A stretch of 14,369 bases of DNA, from NCBI GenBank assembly GCA_902462065.1, contig CABQAK010000046.1, positions 1 to 14,369 on the forward strand. The letters are read 5' to 3'. Below, one piece after another: positions 1 through 7,781 of the stretch. The position numbers were made by a program, and so were the translations under genes. Source of the DNA: an uncultured Collinsella sp. Lineage in GTDB: Bacteria > Actinomycetota > Coriobacteriia > Coriobacteriales > Coriobacteriaceae. Numbering within the stretch: the stretch's first letter is position 1; the number at the start of each line of letters is the position of its first letter. The notes beneath the pieces are model-generated. The model had not been told where the DNA came from. It ran no database searches and saw only the letters and a list, made by a program, of their open reading frames with translations.

Positions 1-182
1 AGCGTGGCCTCCGCCACCTCGCCGGGCGTGCCCATGGCGGCCACGGCCTCCTCCTCGCTCATACCGTCCTCCATGCGGTCGGCGATGGCCTCCGCATAGA
101 ACGCCTTGGTCTCCTCCACCTGCTCGGCCGGCAGGCAGGCGAGCAGCTCGCCCAACCGGCCCAGAAACTCATCGCGCGTCAT
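1..182 (-). CDS. DUF1700/HAAS-family membrane-associated protein, N-terminal part (runs off the window)
   Basis: The first 60 residues are visible on the minus strand, beginning MTRDEFLGRLGELLACLP and continuing with AFYAEAI and SEEEAVAAMGTPGEVAEAT. This is the helical N-terminal module of DUF1700/HAAS proteins: a short helix that often begins MxxxEFLxxL, a middle helix with FYxE, and a closing 'EEAVAxMGxPxEVA' segment. Members usually continue into several membrane helices, which would lie beyond the left edge. The ATG overlaps the end of the PadR gene by 14 nt, and a GAGGGGG ribosome binding site (189-195) lies inside that gene, so the two are translationally coupled. In this family the PadR partner normally represses the pair; the effector's role is poorly known, with envelope functions proposed. 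The family call is firm for the part seen. Confidence 0.85.
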   Translation of the reverse strand, partial: MTRDEFLGRLGELLACLPAEQVEETKAFYAEAIADRMEDGMSEEEAVAAMGTPGEVAEAT

Positions 183-489
183 GGTGCGCCCCCTCAACGT
201 ATGCGTAAATCTCCCGTACGGACGGCCACTCGGCCAGGAACTCCTCGATGCGTGCTCGCCCGTCGTCCGTGATGCGGTAGTACCGGCGCAGCCGCCCGTT
301 GTGCTCGGCGGAACGCGCCGTGATGCACCCGGCCTTCTCCAGGCGCTTGAGCAGCGGGTAGAGCGTCGACTCCGTGAGCCCCATGCTCGCCGGTACGTCC
401 TTCACGATCTGGTAGCCGTAGGACTCCTCGCCGGAGACGGCCGCGAGCACGCAGGCCTCCAGGAAGCCGCGCTTCATCTGTGCCTCCAT
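169..489 (-). CDS. PadR-family transcriptional repressor
   Basis: This is a 106-residue winged-helix protein of the small PadR class. Visible signatures are the N-terminal 'MKRGFLEACVLAAVSGEESYGYQI' helix pair, the recognition helix 'TESTLYPLLKRLEKAG' and the wing 'GRLRRYYRITDDGR', followed by a short C-terminal dimerisation helix. An in-frame ATG 21 nt upstream (510) would add seven residues, but AGAGGAGGTG at 495-504 is a near-perfect ribosome binding site placed correctly for the ATG at 489 and lies inside that extension, so 489 is chosen. PadR repressors usually bind their own promoter and release it on ligand binding; the inducer cannot be read from sequence. The downstream DUF1700 gene overlaps and is co-transcribed. 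Confidence 0.93.
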   Translation of the reverse strand: MEAQMKRGFLEACVLAAVSGEESYGYQIVKDVPASMGLTESTLYPLLKRLEKAGCITARSAEHNGRLRRYYRITDDGRARIEEFLAEWPSVREIYAYVEGAHHDAR

Positions 490-510
490 CCGCACACCTC
501 CTCTCGTCAT

Positions 511-540
511 ATACTATGCTATACACACTATACGATGCAA
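511..540 (-). promoter_or_regulatory. Candidate promoter and operator of the padR operon
   Basis: On the minus strand, TTGCAT (535-540) and TAGTAT (511-516) are separated by 18 bp, a reasonable sigma-70 type promoter just upstream of the ribosome binding site. The stretch is A+T-rich in a G+C-rich neighbourhood. On the plus strand it carries related CTAT elements at 514, 519 (CTATAC) and 528 (CTATAC), which could form a PadR-binding site. The promoter is plausible; the operator is inferred. Confidence 0.45.
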
Positions 541-828
541 GGTATTAGACGTCAACTCTCATCGCGAAGATTCTCCGGCCCCTGCGCGCTGCGAACGTGA
601 TGTCGCGGGGCGGTTGGCATTATGCATGAAACGTCAAGTAACGCTCTTTTGATCCACTTCCGCTCGGCCCCATATGCCTTGTGCAACGCCCTCTTCGACC
701 TCGGGTTCAAGAGAGCCGCTAGTCTTCCTTTATACGTTCGGCATAATCGTAGGCGATACCCACAAATTCCAGTCCCGAGCAACAGAGGTACAATTGCTGC
801 ATTGTTGCCACCTGATGGGAGATGGAAG
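541..828. other. Intergenic region between the divergent padR and luxR-type genes
   Basis: Nothing here is recognisable as a gene. An open frame runs in from a possible start at 622 and joins the LuxR-type gene. It has no ribosome binding site at 622, and its translation is rich in Arg and Pro and resembles no family I recognise, so I treat it as untranslated. The most promoter-like element for the regulator is TACAAT at 789-794, about 35 nt before the chosen start; no convincing -35 accompanies it. A second A+T-rich box, CATAAT, lies at 742-747. Both are weak calls. Confidence 0.35.
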
Positions 829-1833
829 ATGGACTGCGATGGCTACCCGCGCATTCCCATGCCGTTGATGTGCACTGCCTTTGTGCCGGGGCAGATTGAC
901 GCTGCGGTTGCAGGCATTCCCGACCCCGATTCACGCACCATCGCCACGGCAGAAGCGCTGTACTTTCGCGGACAGGCCGCCCTCGCTGCCAAGACGGCGC
1001 GTCCCTATCTTGACGCCACCGATTCCGCGCTGCGCTATTCCGCATGCTTTATCTGCGGATACGCCAGTCTGTCGCTCAACCGTATCGCCGACGCCCGCCG
1101 TTGTCTTGCGGGCATCCTTGATACGCCAACTGACGAGGAATCACCCGCCGTCCACGCCACGCATATCCTGTTCGCCTCGGCCGCAAGCGTCCTGCTGCAC
1201 TTGTCTTCCCCGTATTCTGCCGAAGAGTTTTATCCGCTTGCGGCGCATCTGCCCGAAGGCCTGCGCCTGTTCGCCAGCTACGTGATGGCGCATGCCCTGT
1301 ACCTGCGCGGCGAATATGGCCGCAGTCTGGGCATGGCGGAAAACGCCCTGATCATGAAACAGGGAAGCTATCCGATCTCGGAACTGTTCCTGCACCTGGC
1401 AGCCTCCATGGCATGCATGAGCCTCAAGGACGTCGACGCCGCAAAGGCACACTTCGGAGCCGCTTGGGACATTGCGCGCCCCGACGGCCTTATCGAGCTC
1501 ATCGGCGAGCACCATGGCCTTTTACAGGGGCTTATCGAGGCATGCTTAAAATCACAATACCCCGACGATTTCGCGCGCATCATCGAGATCACGTACCGCT
1601 TCAGCTACGGCTGGCGGCGCATCCACAACCCCGATTCGGGCGAGGACGTGGCTGACGACCTGACGACCACAGAGTTCACCATGGCCATGCTCGCCTGCCG
1701 CGGATGGACCAACGCCGAAATCGCTCGTCATATGGGAGTATCGCCGGGCACCGTTAAAAACCGCCTATCCGGCGTATACGCAAAGCTTGGCATCGGCACA
1801 CGCGCGGAGCTGGTCGCGCATATGTTGCGTTAG
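829..1833 (+). CDS. LuxR-type transcriptional regulator with helical repeat-like sensor region
   Basis: This 334-residue protein ends in a complete LuxR/GerE DNA-binding domain (residues 278-334): 'LTTTEFTMAMLACRGWTNAEIARHMGVSPGTVKNRLSGVYAKLGI'. It has the usual T-N-A-E-I-A scaffold and the V-S-x-x-T-V-K-N recognition helix. The preceding ~270 residues are alpha-helical, with repeated Ala-rich helix pairs (for example 'ALYFRGQAALAAKTARPYL', 'VMAHALYLRGEYGRSLGMAENAL', 'ASMACMSLKDVDAAKAHFGAAW') like TPR-type repeats of MalT-like regulators, but without the N-terminal ATPase. No receiver domain or membrane segment is visible. The ATG at 829 is preceded by GGGAGATGGAAG; an upstream ATG at 622 would give 403 residues but has no ribosome binding site. 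The next gene downstream, on the same strand, encodes a large surface protein, a plausible but unproven target. Confidence 0.85.
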   Translation: MDCDGYPRIPMPLMCTAFVPGQIDAAVAGIPDPDSRTIATAEALYFRGQAALAAKTARPYLDATDSALRYSACFICGYASLSLNRIADARRCLAGILDTPTDEESPAVHATHILFASAASVLLHLSSPYSAEEFYPLAAHLPEGLRLFASYVMAHALYLRGEYGRSLGMAENALIMKQGSYPISELFLHLAASMACMSLKDVDAAKAHFGAAWDIARPDGLIELIGEHHGLLQGLIEACLKSQYPDDFARIIEITYRFSYGWRRIHNPDSGEDVADDLTTTEFTMAMLACRGWTNAEIARHMGVSPGTVKNRLSGVYAKLGIGTRAELVAHMLR

Positions 1834-1861
1834 CGACCGGGCTGCCAAGTGCATCGAACAC

Positions 1862-1936
1862 GTTCCGGAACCCGACGCTTCGCTCGATCAATTTGGACAT
1901 TTTGACCCTTGAACGGCACTACCGCCACGAAGCGTC
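1862..1936. promoter_or_regulatory. Palindrome and spaced inverted repeat upstream of the surface-protein gene
   Basis: GTTCCGGAAC at 1862-1871 is a perfect 10-bp palindrome. Just after it, GACGCTTCG (1874-1882) is repeated as its exact reverse complement CGAAGCGTC (1928-1936), with 45 bases between. The stretch sits between the LuxR-type regulator and the surface-protein gene and has no T-tract, so it looks more like a binding region or leader structure than a terminator. Which protein binds, if any, is unknown. Confidence 0.35.
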
Positions 1937-1988
1937 TTCTCGCAAAATTGGATTATTTCCACCGATATTTGCGGGATGGGAGCCCAAG

Positions 1989-4900
1989 ATGCTTGATCGC
2001 CGTTCGTTACTTGTTGCTGGAGCGTCCTCGCTAGCGAGCATTATGTTGCCTCGCGTGCCGGGAAGCGAAAATGCCTTCCTGCTGCCGTTCGCGCCCACCG
2101 CGGCCTATGCCGACGAAGAAGACCCCTTCAAGGTGCTCGTTCTCTCGCGCACCATGTTTGGTGTGGTCGTGGTCGACGTCGCCAACAAGAATACGCCCAT
2201 CGCAGGTGCCCAGGTCACGCTCACATCGCGCTATGCCGCAGGCAAGCAGCTCTCCGCCACGACCGATGAAGAAGGCACGGCCATCTTTGAGGTCGCCCCT
2301 CTTTCGGAAGGTTACGTAGACGAGGCAACGCTCCTCGACGCATACGACTTTAACGGCGGCATCTCCATTAGCATGGCGGGCTACCGCGATGTCGAGATTC
2401 CCCTTGCGCGTATCCAGGGCGGCACCGCCATAACCGCGCCCACGCGTCCGCTTTCCGACGGCGAGCCGTACTTCCGCCAGCTCACATTCGACGAATGGGA
2501 CATCCAGTACGCCGACGCTACGTTCATGACATTGCCGAAGGACGACACGGCAAACGAACAACCCGACACGCACGCCTTTACCGTGCAGGCACATCTGCCG
2601 CAGGGTGGACAGGCAACGCTGCGCATCAACAAGGTAATGCCCGCCACGAGCAGCTCACCCGAAACCGTCACGCAGATTGGCCAAGTCAAGGCCAGCGCAT
2701 CGGGCGCGGATAATCTGGCGACGTTCACGCTCGAAGACAAGTTCCTCGATGCAGCGTCGAGCCTTCTGGAAGAAGGATGCAAGTTGCGCTTTGTCCTCGA
2801 CTACCAGGGCAAGACCTATACACTCTCCTCCCCCATGGCCGTTGTCACCGCGCCGGCCGCAAAGGCAGAATCGGGCTCGACCACTATCGTCCCCACTACC
2901 ATGGACCAAGAGATCACTCCGTTTGATTTTCCCGCGGCGTTTCCTGGCATCGGCGGCAATAAGTTCACGTGCTGGATGCCCACATTTCCGATCCTCTTCG
3001 ATTTCTCGTTTGCTGGATACGTGCTGTTTGGCGGAGGATACAAACCAGCCAGCTATATGAACGATTCGGGCAACCCTGATCCGGAATACTGGAAGAAATC
3101 GCCGCGCGAGTCGGGCGCCAAGCAGGCAAACCGCTACCTCGACGAGATGGAGGGGAAGTGGAATCAGTACAAGAGGATGAGTGCCGGTTCGGGCACCGAT
3201 CCAAGAAACACCAAGCTCCTTCGCCACCATTGCACGCCGCTGTTCACGATGGATATCGCCACACAGCTGTACGGCTCGCTCGCCTACGATTGGGTGGGCA
3301 AAACCTGGGGTAACAACAACGACCCCGCATACGGCAATATTAAGGCCCTCTTCCAGGTAAGAACCGACCTCAATTGGACCGAGCAGTTTACCCTAGGACC
3401 GGTGCCGTTTTTCCTAAACGTCAACCCCTGGGTACTGGCGAAGCTGGCGCTCGCCGTGGGTGCCCACACGCACGGCAGCGGCGCGGCGTTTTTTAAAAAC
3501 ATTTCGCTCGACTATTCAAACACCTCGGGCTCGTTCACCATCCAGATCGGGCTTGCCGTCACCTTTGGCGCCGGCGTTGCAGGCGTCGCTTCGTCTGCCG
3601 TGCGCGGCGCCGCATCCCTCACGCTGTTCATTGGGTACGAGAAGGCAGATGGACACCAGCTTCCGCGACTGCGCGTAGGTGCAGACGTCGATGTCGATGT
3701 GATACTCCAGTTCGCAATGTTCAAGTGGACCACCAAGGCTTGGTCGGGGTCGTGGCCCACACTCATCGATTCGTGGAATATGTCGGTGAACAATGGCGAC
3801 CAGTATGTGCTCCAGCGCTCTGAGCTCGCATTGGGTGGAGATACGCCTTATACGCTGGATGCCTGCTTCGGCTCGGCCGGCAACATTGAGGCGGGCGGCG
3901 TGCCGCAATTTATCGCATCGGCCACCATCGTCACCAACGCCGAGCTGCTCGCACGCGCCGAGGTTAAGGCCACTGCCGTAAACGTCGCGCCTGTCGTGCG
4001 CGATTGGGATCAAGTGGTCACGCGCATTGAGCTCGAGGCAGATGCAGAAAGCGACGACACGGGACGGATCGAGCATTTCATCCATGCACTGATAGAGAAC
4101 GACGAAAACGCCGCGCCGATGTATGAGTACACCTATATCGGTCAGGCAACGAACGCCGTTGCGGACCCCAACGCCAATTCTGCCGGCGTGTCGGAGGACG
4201 AGCGTGGCGGCATAAAACCCTCGAGCGACAACGTGCTATTTTCCGGCGTGCTCAGCGAAGCCCACATGAAGCTAACGATGATTGCCGGCGTAGAATGCCT
4301 GTTCCGTATCGCCTCGGTGCGCTACGGCGACAATGGTCGCTCGCGCCTGGTGGTACACACAAAGGCAAACGGAACGTGGTCCGCTCCCACGCCTGTGGAC
4401 TTTCCCCTTGGGTTTGGCGAGGGCGACGTGGAGCGCGACGGCATATACGATTACGACTTCGACGTGGTGGAATATACGGACGGGAGGGGAAACCAGGACG
4501 CCTACGTGCTGCTGGTCTCAGGCGAGCGCCCCGCCGGTGACAACACCCTTTTCGATACGGCGAGCACATCCGGCATACTGTCCGTTATGCGCCTGCGCAT
4601 AAGCAACGACGGAGTTCACGTGATATCGCACGCGTCGTGGCGCAGCATCTCGCGCGGCCGCCTTCAGGAGGATGGCTACCATTGCCTGCAGTGCCCACGC
4701 ATCACGGTGGGCAAGACACTTGTCGACGGGCGCCTGTCGGGCGCCTACCTCCACCGCCGCGGAACCACCGCAGAAAAGGCGCTCGGCAGCGAGGCCGAGG
4801 TTGCGCTGGAGTGCTTTACCCTGTGGTCGGACGTTTCGGGCGACAGTCTCACGTTCCGTCAGGTCCTCCGCTTTCCACAGGCACCGTCGAGCATCGAGCT

Positions 4901-6356
4901 CGGCGCGCCCGAGAATATCAACGGCAAAATGGTGGTGCCCGTTGCATACGAGACCGCAGGCGGTTGTGGCTGTGCATCGTACGCCGTGATCGGCCAGTCC
5001 ATTGCGGGCTGGGGCGTTATGTCGCCAGATGCCACAGTACCCCACGCGGTGCCGTGGCCGCAGCACACGGGCTTTTTGGCTACCGTCAACGAGCAACTGC
5101 AGCATATTACTTGGACGCGAGGCGCATCGGCATTTGCAACGCAGCCCGTGGGTGCCGCAGGCTGTGGCCCGGCATCGTTTAGCGTAAGCAACAACGGCAG
5201 GTGCGTGCTCTATGTAGAGAACACCGATGGCAAGGTTGGACAAACCTACGACGAAGAAGGCAACCCGGTAGCAGTGATGGGCAAGCACTTCCGCATCTTC
5301 GCCAGCACCTTGGCAGGCGATCTGTTCACGGAGCCGTTCGTGATGTGCGAGCTGGACCATCCCGTCGATCAGATAACGACTTTTTTGACGTCGGGAGGCA
5401 TGCTCTCCGCACTCGCCACGCACATTGTAAGCGCGGAGAAGAGCGAGGCAGAGGTGCACGGCATCGAAGTACCCTTGGTGGCGTGTGCCACTCCGACGGG
5501 CGCGGTCGCCAGCTCGGGCGCAGTGGTGCCCGGAGCAGCAGGCGAATCCTTCATGGTCACGGTACGAAACGACGGCAACACCTTGCTGACCGCCGGAACG
5601 ATCGATCTGCACCGAGAGGGTTCCAACCAGCCGTTCTCCAGCGCATCCATCGGATTCGGAGCGAACGCACGCACGGCATCGATCTACGATCCGGAGCTTG
5701 CCGAGGACGCTTCGGCCAACGACATGGCACACGTGAAGTACGCGCTCGAGACGCTGGACACACGTTTTGCAACGCACCCGCTGGTTGCCGACAATGGAAA
5801 CGCCGTGCTGGCACCGGGCTGCACGGCACAATTCCGCATGAGCTTTGCCATCCCGGAGAGCTGGGGCGAAGAGGTGGGCAAACGCGTCACGCTGTATGCG
5901 AAGGCGCGTGACCTGGTGGCACTCGATCCCGTAACGCTCGAGGAAATTCGACCGGGCGCAAACTCAGCACTGGGTGCCGTACTGCACGAGCTTCATGTGC
6001 CCGATGCGGCATGCGAACGCTCAGAAGTTCAGGTCGGCGTATGCGACAGCGCGGATACGACAGGACTTCACGACGCCCCGATGACAGCAGACGACGGTGG
6101 CGGCTCGAGTGGCGGCGGTACTGACAAGGGCGGCGGCTCCGGCGGAAGCAGCTCCAGCAGTGGCAAGGACCACGGCAATAACAAGCGCTCCGGAAAAGCG
6201 GGCGCGCTTGCAGGCACGGGCGATGCCAACGCTCCCCTTACGGCAGCCGCTGCAGCACTCGCCGCGGCAGGCGCAGGCCTCGTCGCCTACAGCGCCCGCC
6301 GCACGGCGCTCGAAAAAGACACCACCGATGAGGTCAATTCTGATAAGCCTCACTAG
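1989..6356 (+). CDS. Large Tat-type exported, sortase-anchored cell-surface protein
   Basis: The product is 1455 residues. The start MLDRRSLLVAGASSLAS is a twin-arginine leader with a probable cleavage after 'TAAYA' (residue 41). Residues ~45-150 contain a beta-rich module ('NKNTPIAGAQVTLTSR...TTDEEGTAIFEV') like carboxypeptidase-regulatory/Ig-type adhesin domains. Residues ~150-1180 are not recognised; parts read like beta-strand blades ('YDFDVVEYTDGRGNQDAYVLLV'). Residues ~1185-1330 resemble a CARDB-like beta-sandwich ('FMVTVRNDGNTLLTAGTI'). A Gly/Ser linker (~1370-1400) leads to LAGTG (1407-1411), a hydrophobic span (1417-1434) and SARR. LAxTG is the motif preferred by class E sortases of actinobacteria. 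GGGAG at 1978-1982 supports the ATG at 1989; a TTG at 1893 would add 32 residues before the leader and is unlikely. Ligand and function are unknown; adhesion or polymer binding is only a guess. Confidence 0.85.
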   Translation: MLDRRSLLVAGASSLASIMLPRVPGSENAFLLPFAPTAAYADEEDPFKVLVLSRTMFGVVVVDVANKNTPIAGAQVTLTSRYAAGKQLSATTDEEGTAIFEVAPLSEGYVDEATLLDAYDFNGGISISMAGYRDVEIPLARIQGGTAITAPTRPLSDGEPYFRQLTFDEWDIQYADATFMTLPKDDTANEQPDTHAFTVQAHLPQGGQATLRINKVMPATSSSPETVTQIGQVKASASGADNLATFTLEDKFLDAASSLLEEGCKLRFVLDYQGKTYTLSSPMAVVTAPAAKAESGSTTIVPTTMDQEITPFDFPAAFPGIGGNKFTCWMPTFPILFDFSFAGYVLFGGGYKPASYMNDSGNPDPEYWKKSPRESGAKQANRYLDEMEGKWNQYKRMSAGSGTDPRNTKLLRHHCTPLFTMDIATQLYGSLAYDWVGKTWGNNNDPAYGNIKALFQVRTDLNWTEQFTLGPVPFFLNVNPWVLAKLALAVGAHTHGSGAAFFKNISLDYSNTSGSFTIQIGLAVTFGAGVAGVASSAVRGAASLTLFIGYEKADGHQLPRLRVGADVDVDVILQFAMFKWTTKAWSGSWPTLIDSWNMSVNNGDQYVLQRSELALGGDTPYTLDACFGSAGNIEAGGVPQFIASATIVTNAELLARAEVKATAVNVAPVVRDWDQVVTRIELEADAESDDTGRIEHFIHALIENDENAAPMYEYTYIGQATNAVADPNANSAGVSEDERGGIKPSSDNVLFSGVLSEAHMKLTMIAGVECLFRIASVRYGDNGRSRLVVHTKANGTWSAPTPVDFPLGFGEGDVERDGIYDYDFDVVEYTDGRGNQDAYVLLVSGERPAGDNTLFDTASTSGILSVMRLRISNDGVHVISHASWRSISRGRLQEDGYHCLQCPRITVGKTLVDGRLSGAYLHRRGTTAEKALGSEAEVALECFTLWSDVSGDSLTFRQVLRFPQAPSSIELGAPENINGKMVVPVAYETAGGCGCASYAVIGQSIAGWGVMSPDATVPHAVPWPQHTGFLATVNEQLQHITWTRGASAFATQPVGAAGCGPASFSVSNNGRCVLYVENTDGKVGQTYDEEGNPVAVMGKHFRIFASTLAGDLFTEPFVMCELDHPVDQITTFLTSGGMLSALATHIVSAEKSEAEVHGIEVPLVACATPTGAVASSGAVVPGAAGESFMVTVRNDGNTLLTAGTIDLHREGSNQPFSSASIGFGANARTASIYDPELAEDASANDMAHVKYALETLDTRFATHPLVADNGNAVLAPGCTAQFRMSFAIPESWGEEVGKRVTLYAKARDLVALDPVTLEEIRPGANSALGAVLHELHVPDAACERSEVQVGVCDSADTTGLHDAPMTADDGGGSSGGGTDKGGGSGGSSSSSGKDHGNNKRSGKAGALAGTGDANAPLTAAAAALAAAGAGLVAYSARRTALEKDTTDEVNSDKPH

Positions 6357-6409
6357 CTCTCAGTTACCTTTGCGAGAGACGCCGACTCGGCTCATCGAAC
6401 ATCAAAAGG

Positions 6410-6437
6410 GGCTGGCCCCGATAACTCGGAGCCAGCC
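6410..6437. terminator. Shared hairpin terminator between convergent genes
   Basis: GGCTGGC (6410-6416) pairs with GCCAGCC (6431-6437). After one C/A mismatch the stem continues with CCGA (6418-6421) and TCGG (6426-6429) around a TAAC loop. On the minus strand the stem is followed by CCTTTTG, a short U-tract for the lipoprotein gene that ends at 6467. On the plus strand only TT follows, so it is a weaker stop for the surface-protein gene ending at 6356. The first arm can also fold locally as GGGG-CTGG-CCCC. A bidirectional role is inferred. Confidence 0.6.
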
Positions 6438-6466
6438 TTGAGTCGCCTGACGTGAGAATCACAGCG

Positions 6467-7486
6467 CTACTTGAGCTTCAGAGCCTCCATCATGGGCACG
6501 GCGGCATCCCAATCGATCTTCCAGCCGATCGACACGCGGACGGTTTCACCCGTTGCGGGAGCCGTCGCAAACAGTGTATGGCCGTTGTCGGGACCGGTAA
6601 AGCGCAGCCACGTTATGCCGTTGCACTCGACCTGGTCGGTTGTTGTCTCCTTGCCTTCGTAGACCTGCTCTAGGCTTGCAACCTCTTCCTCCGGCGAGCG
6701 CGGGAAGATGCTGATGTTCAGGCGTCCTCCAGTCTCGTCGTGGAAGAAGTCTGCCTTTTCGCGCTCTTCGTCGGACGAATCCAGCGTGTACCCATCGGCG
6801 GCCTCGATGCTGTACGATGCGCAGTCGATGCCCGTTAAATCTGCCTTCTCGCCAGAATCGGCCACGCCGCCGGCCGCCTTGAACTCCTTGGTCTCGCATC
6901 CCGTGGTGTCAAAGTGCATGGCCTCATGATTCTTGGCGGGGGCATAAGCGTCTACGAACTCGACAGTGATGGGCCCGTAGTACGCCGTCTTGGGCGCCCA
7001 GAAATACACGTACTCAACGGTCTCGCCCGGGCCGATATCTGGCCTCTCGGAAAGGTCGATGCCCTCGTGCAGCTCATCGGGAGCCTCGCTTGCAACGTAG
7101 TCGAGCACGGCCGCCTTGTCGGAAGTAAACAACGGGTCGCCTGCCTCAAGATCGCCCTGGGCAGCATGCACGTTAAAGGAACTGAACGTCCTGTTCTTTG
7201 TGTTGTTGTTGGTGATCTTGATGTGCAGGTAAAAGCCGTCCTGCAGCTTGGCATCGCCGCGATAGAACGTACCGTGAGCCACCGACTCATAGGTAATGCC
7301 TGCTACCTCGACCGTCTGCGAATCATAGGCCTTGGGCTTTTCCTGCACAGGCGCGCTGCCGCCCGAACTGCCAGCCGAGCCGCTCGGAGCACTACCGCCA
7401 CAGCCGGCCACCGTACACGCCAGCACGGCCGAAAGCGTCACGGTGGGAATTCCTAACAGCAGCTTCTTCGTCATGGGCTTCATCAT
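6467..7486 (-). CDS. Secreted lipoprotein with a DUF5067-like domain
   Basis: The product is 339 residues. The N-terminus MMKPMTKKLLLGIPTVTLSA is a lipoprotein signal with lipobox V-A-G-C, the acylated cysteine being Cys29, followed by a Gly/Ser-rich tether (30-47). Residues ~55-185 form a beta-sandwich-like domain of the DUF5067 type, with 'GFYLHIKITNNNTKNRTF' and 'IGPGETVEYVYFWAP...GPITVEFVD'. Residues ~225-339 form a second, unrecognised alpha/beta domain ending 'GWKIDWDAAVPMMEALKLK'. The protein should be anchored to the outer face of the membrane; substrate and role are unknown. The start is set by AAAGGAG about nine bases upstream. The open frame continues upstream for 121 more codons to 7849, but that part lacks family features and a ribosome binding site, and it crosses the ACTCGG repeats, so it is not coding. 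Confidence 0.85.
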   Translation of the reverse strand: MMKPMTKKLLLGIPTVTLSAVLACTVAGCGGSAPSGSAGSSGGSAPVQEKPKAYDSQTVEVAGITYESVAHGTFYRGDAKLQDGFYLHIKITNNNTKNRTFSSFNVHAAQGDLEAGDPLFTSDKAAVLDYVASEAPDELHEGIDLSERPDIGPGETVEYVYFWAPKTAYYGPITVEFVDAYAPAKNHEAMHFDTTGCETKEFKAAGGVADSGEKADLTGIDCASYSIEAADGYTLDSSDEEREKADFFHDETGGRLNISIFPRSPEEEVASLEQVYEGKETTTDQVECNGITWLRFTGPDNGHTLFATAPATGETVRVSIGWKIDWDAAVPMMEALKLK

Positions 7487-7781
7487 CCTCACCGCTCCTT
7501 TCGCTTGCACCTCATCCGTTGCCCAAGGCCTTCGTCGTCCCGTGGCATCGGCTTCCACTATGAGCGTATGACGAAACACGGCGCCGGCGAAGTGACCCGT
7601 GGCCCAAATAACGACCCACCAGCGTTCCTTATGGGCCAAAAGAACTCGCACATGCACGCCCCCGGCCCATAAAACGAGACGTCTGTCCCAATGTTCGATT
7701 CGATCCAACAATCCGCACGACACGTTTTCGACAACGTATCCAACCGCAAACGCAGCAAGACGCATTCGGCCGCCTTCAAAT
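7487..7781. other. Intergenic region upstream of the lipoprotein gene
   Basis: This stretch probably holds the promoter and leader of the minus-strand lipoprotein gene. I find no convincing -35/-10 pair for it. The open frames on both strands (minus from 7849; plus starting around 7599 and 7691) have no ribosome binding site and no recognisable family and look accidental. The one structured block is the GGCCCA/TGGGCC repeat cluster at 7600-7672, described separately. Confidence 0.4.
7600..7672 (-). promoter_or_regulatory. Three-arm inverted repeat cluster with competing pairings (possible leader RNA switch)
   Basis: In plus-strand order the arms are TGGCCCA (7600-7606), TTATGGGCCA (7629-7638) and GGCCCATAA (7664-7672). 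The middle arm pairs perfectly with the first over 7 bp (TGGCCCA/TGGGCCA) or with the third over 9 bp (TTATGGGCC/GGCCCATAA), but not with both at once. Transcribed leftward, this would be part of the 5' leader of the lipoprotein mRNA, about 115-185 nt before its start codon. Competing helices are typical of attenuators and riboswitches, but they also occur in multi-site protein-binding DNA. I recognise no known riboswitch class. Confidence 0.4.

Noticed and set aside
622..828. A 69-residue N-terminal extension of the LuxR-type regulator
   Set aside because: There is no ribosome binding site at 622 and the translation is unlike the rest of the protein, whereas GGGAG precedes the ATG at 829. 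It remains a minor alternative.
4518..5831. A 437-codon open frame on the minus strand opposite the surface-protein gene
   Set aside because: It lies wholly inside a gene with a leader, sorting signal and good ribosome binding site; its translation is Arg/Cys/His-rich and matches nothing.
6382..6390. A CCGACTCGG identical to the first nine bases of the core repeat at 7796
   Set aside because: It stands alone without a facing CCGAGT partner at the right spacing, and a nine-base match in G+C-rich DNA can be chance. I do not count it as part of the dyad system.
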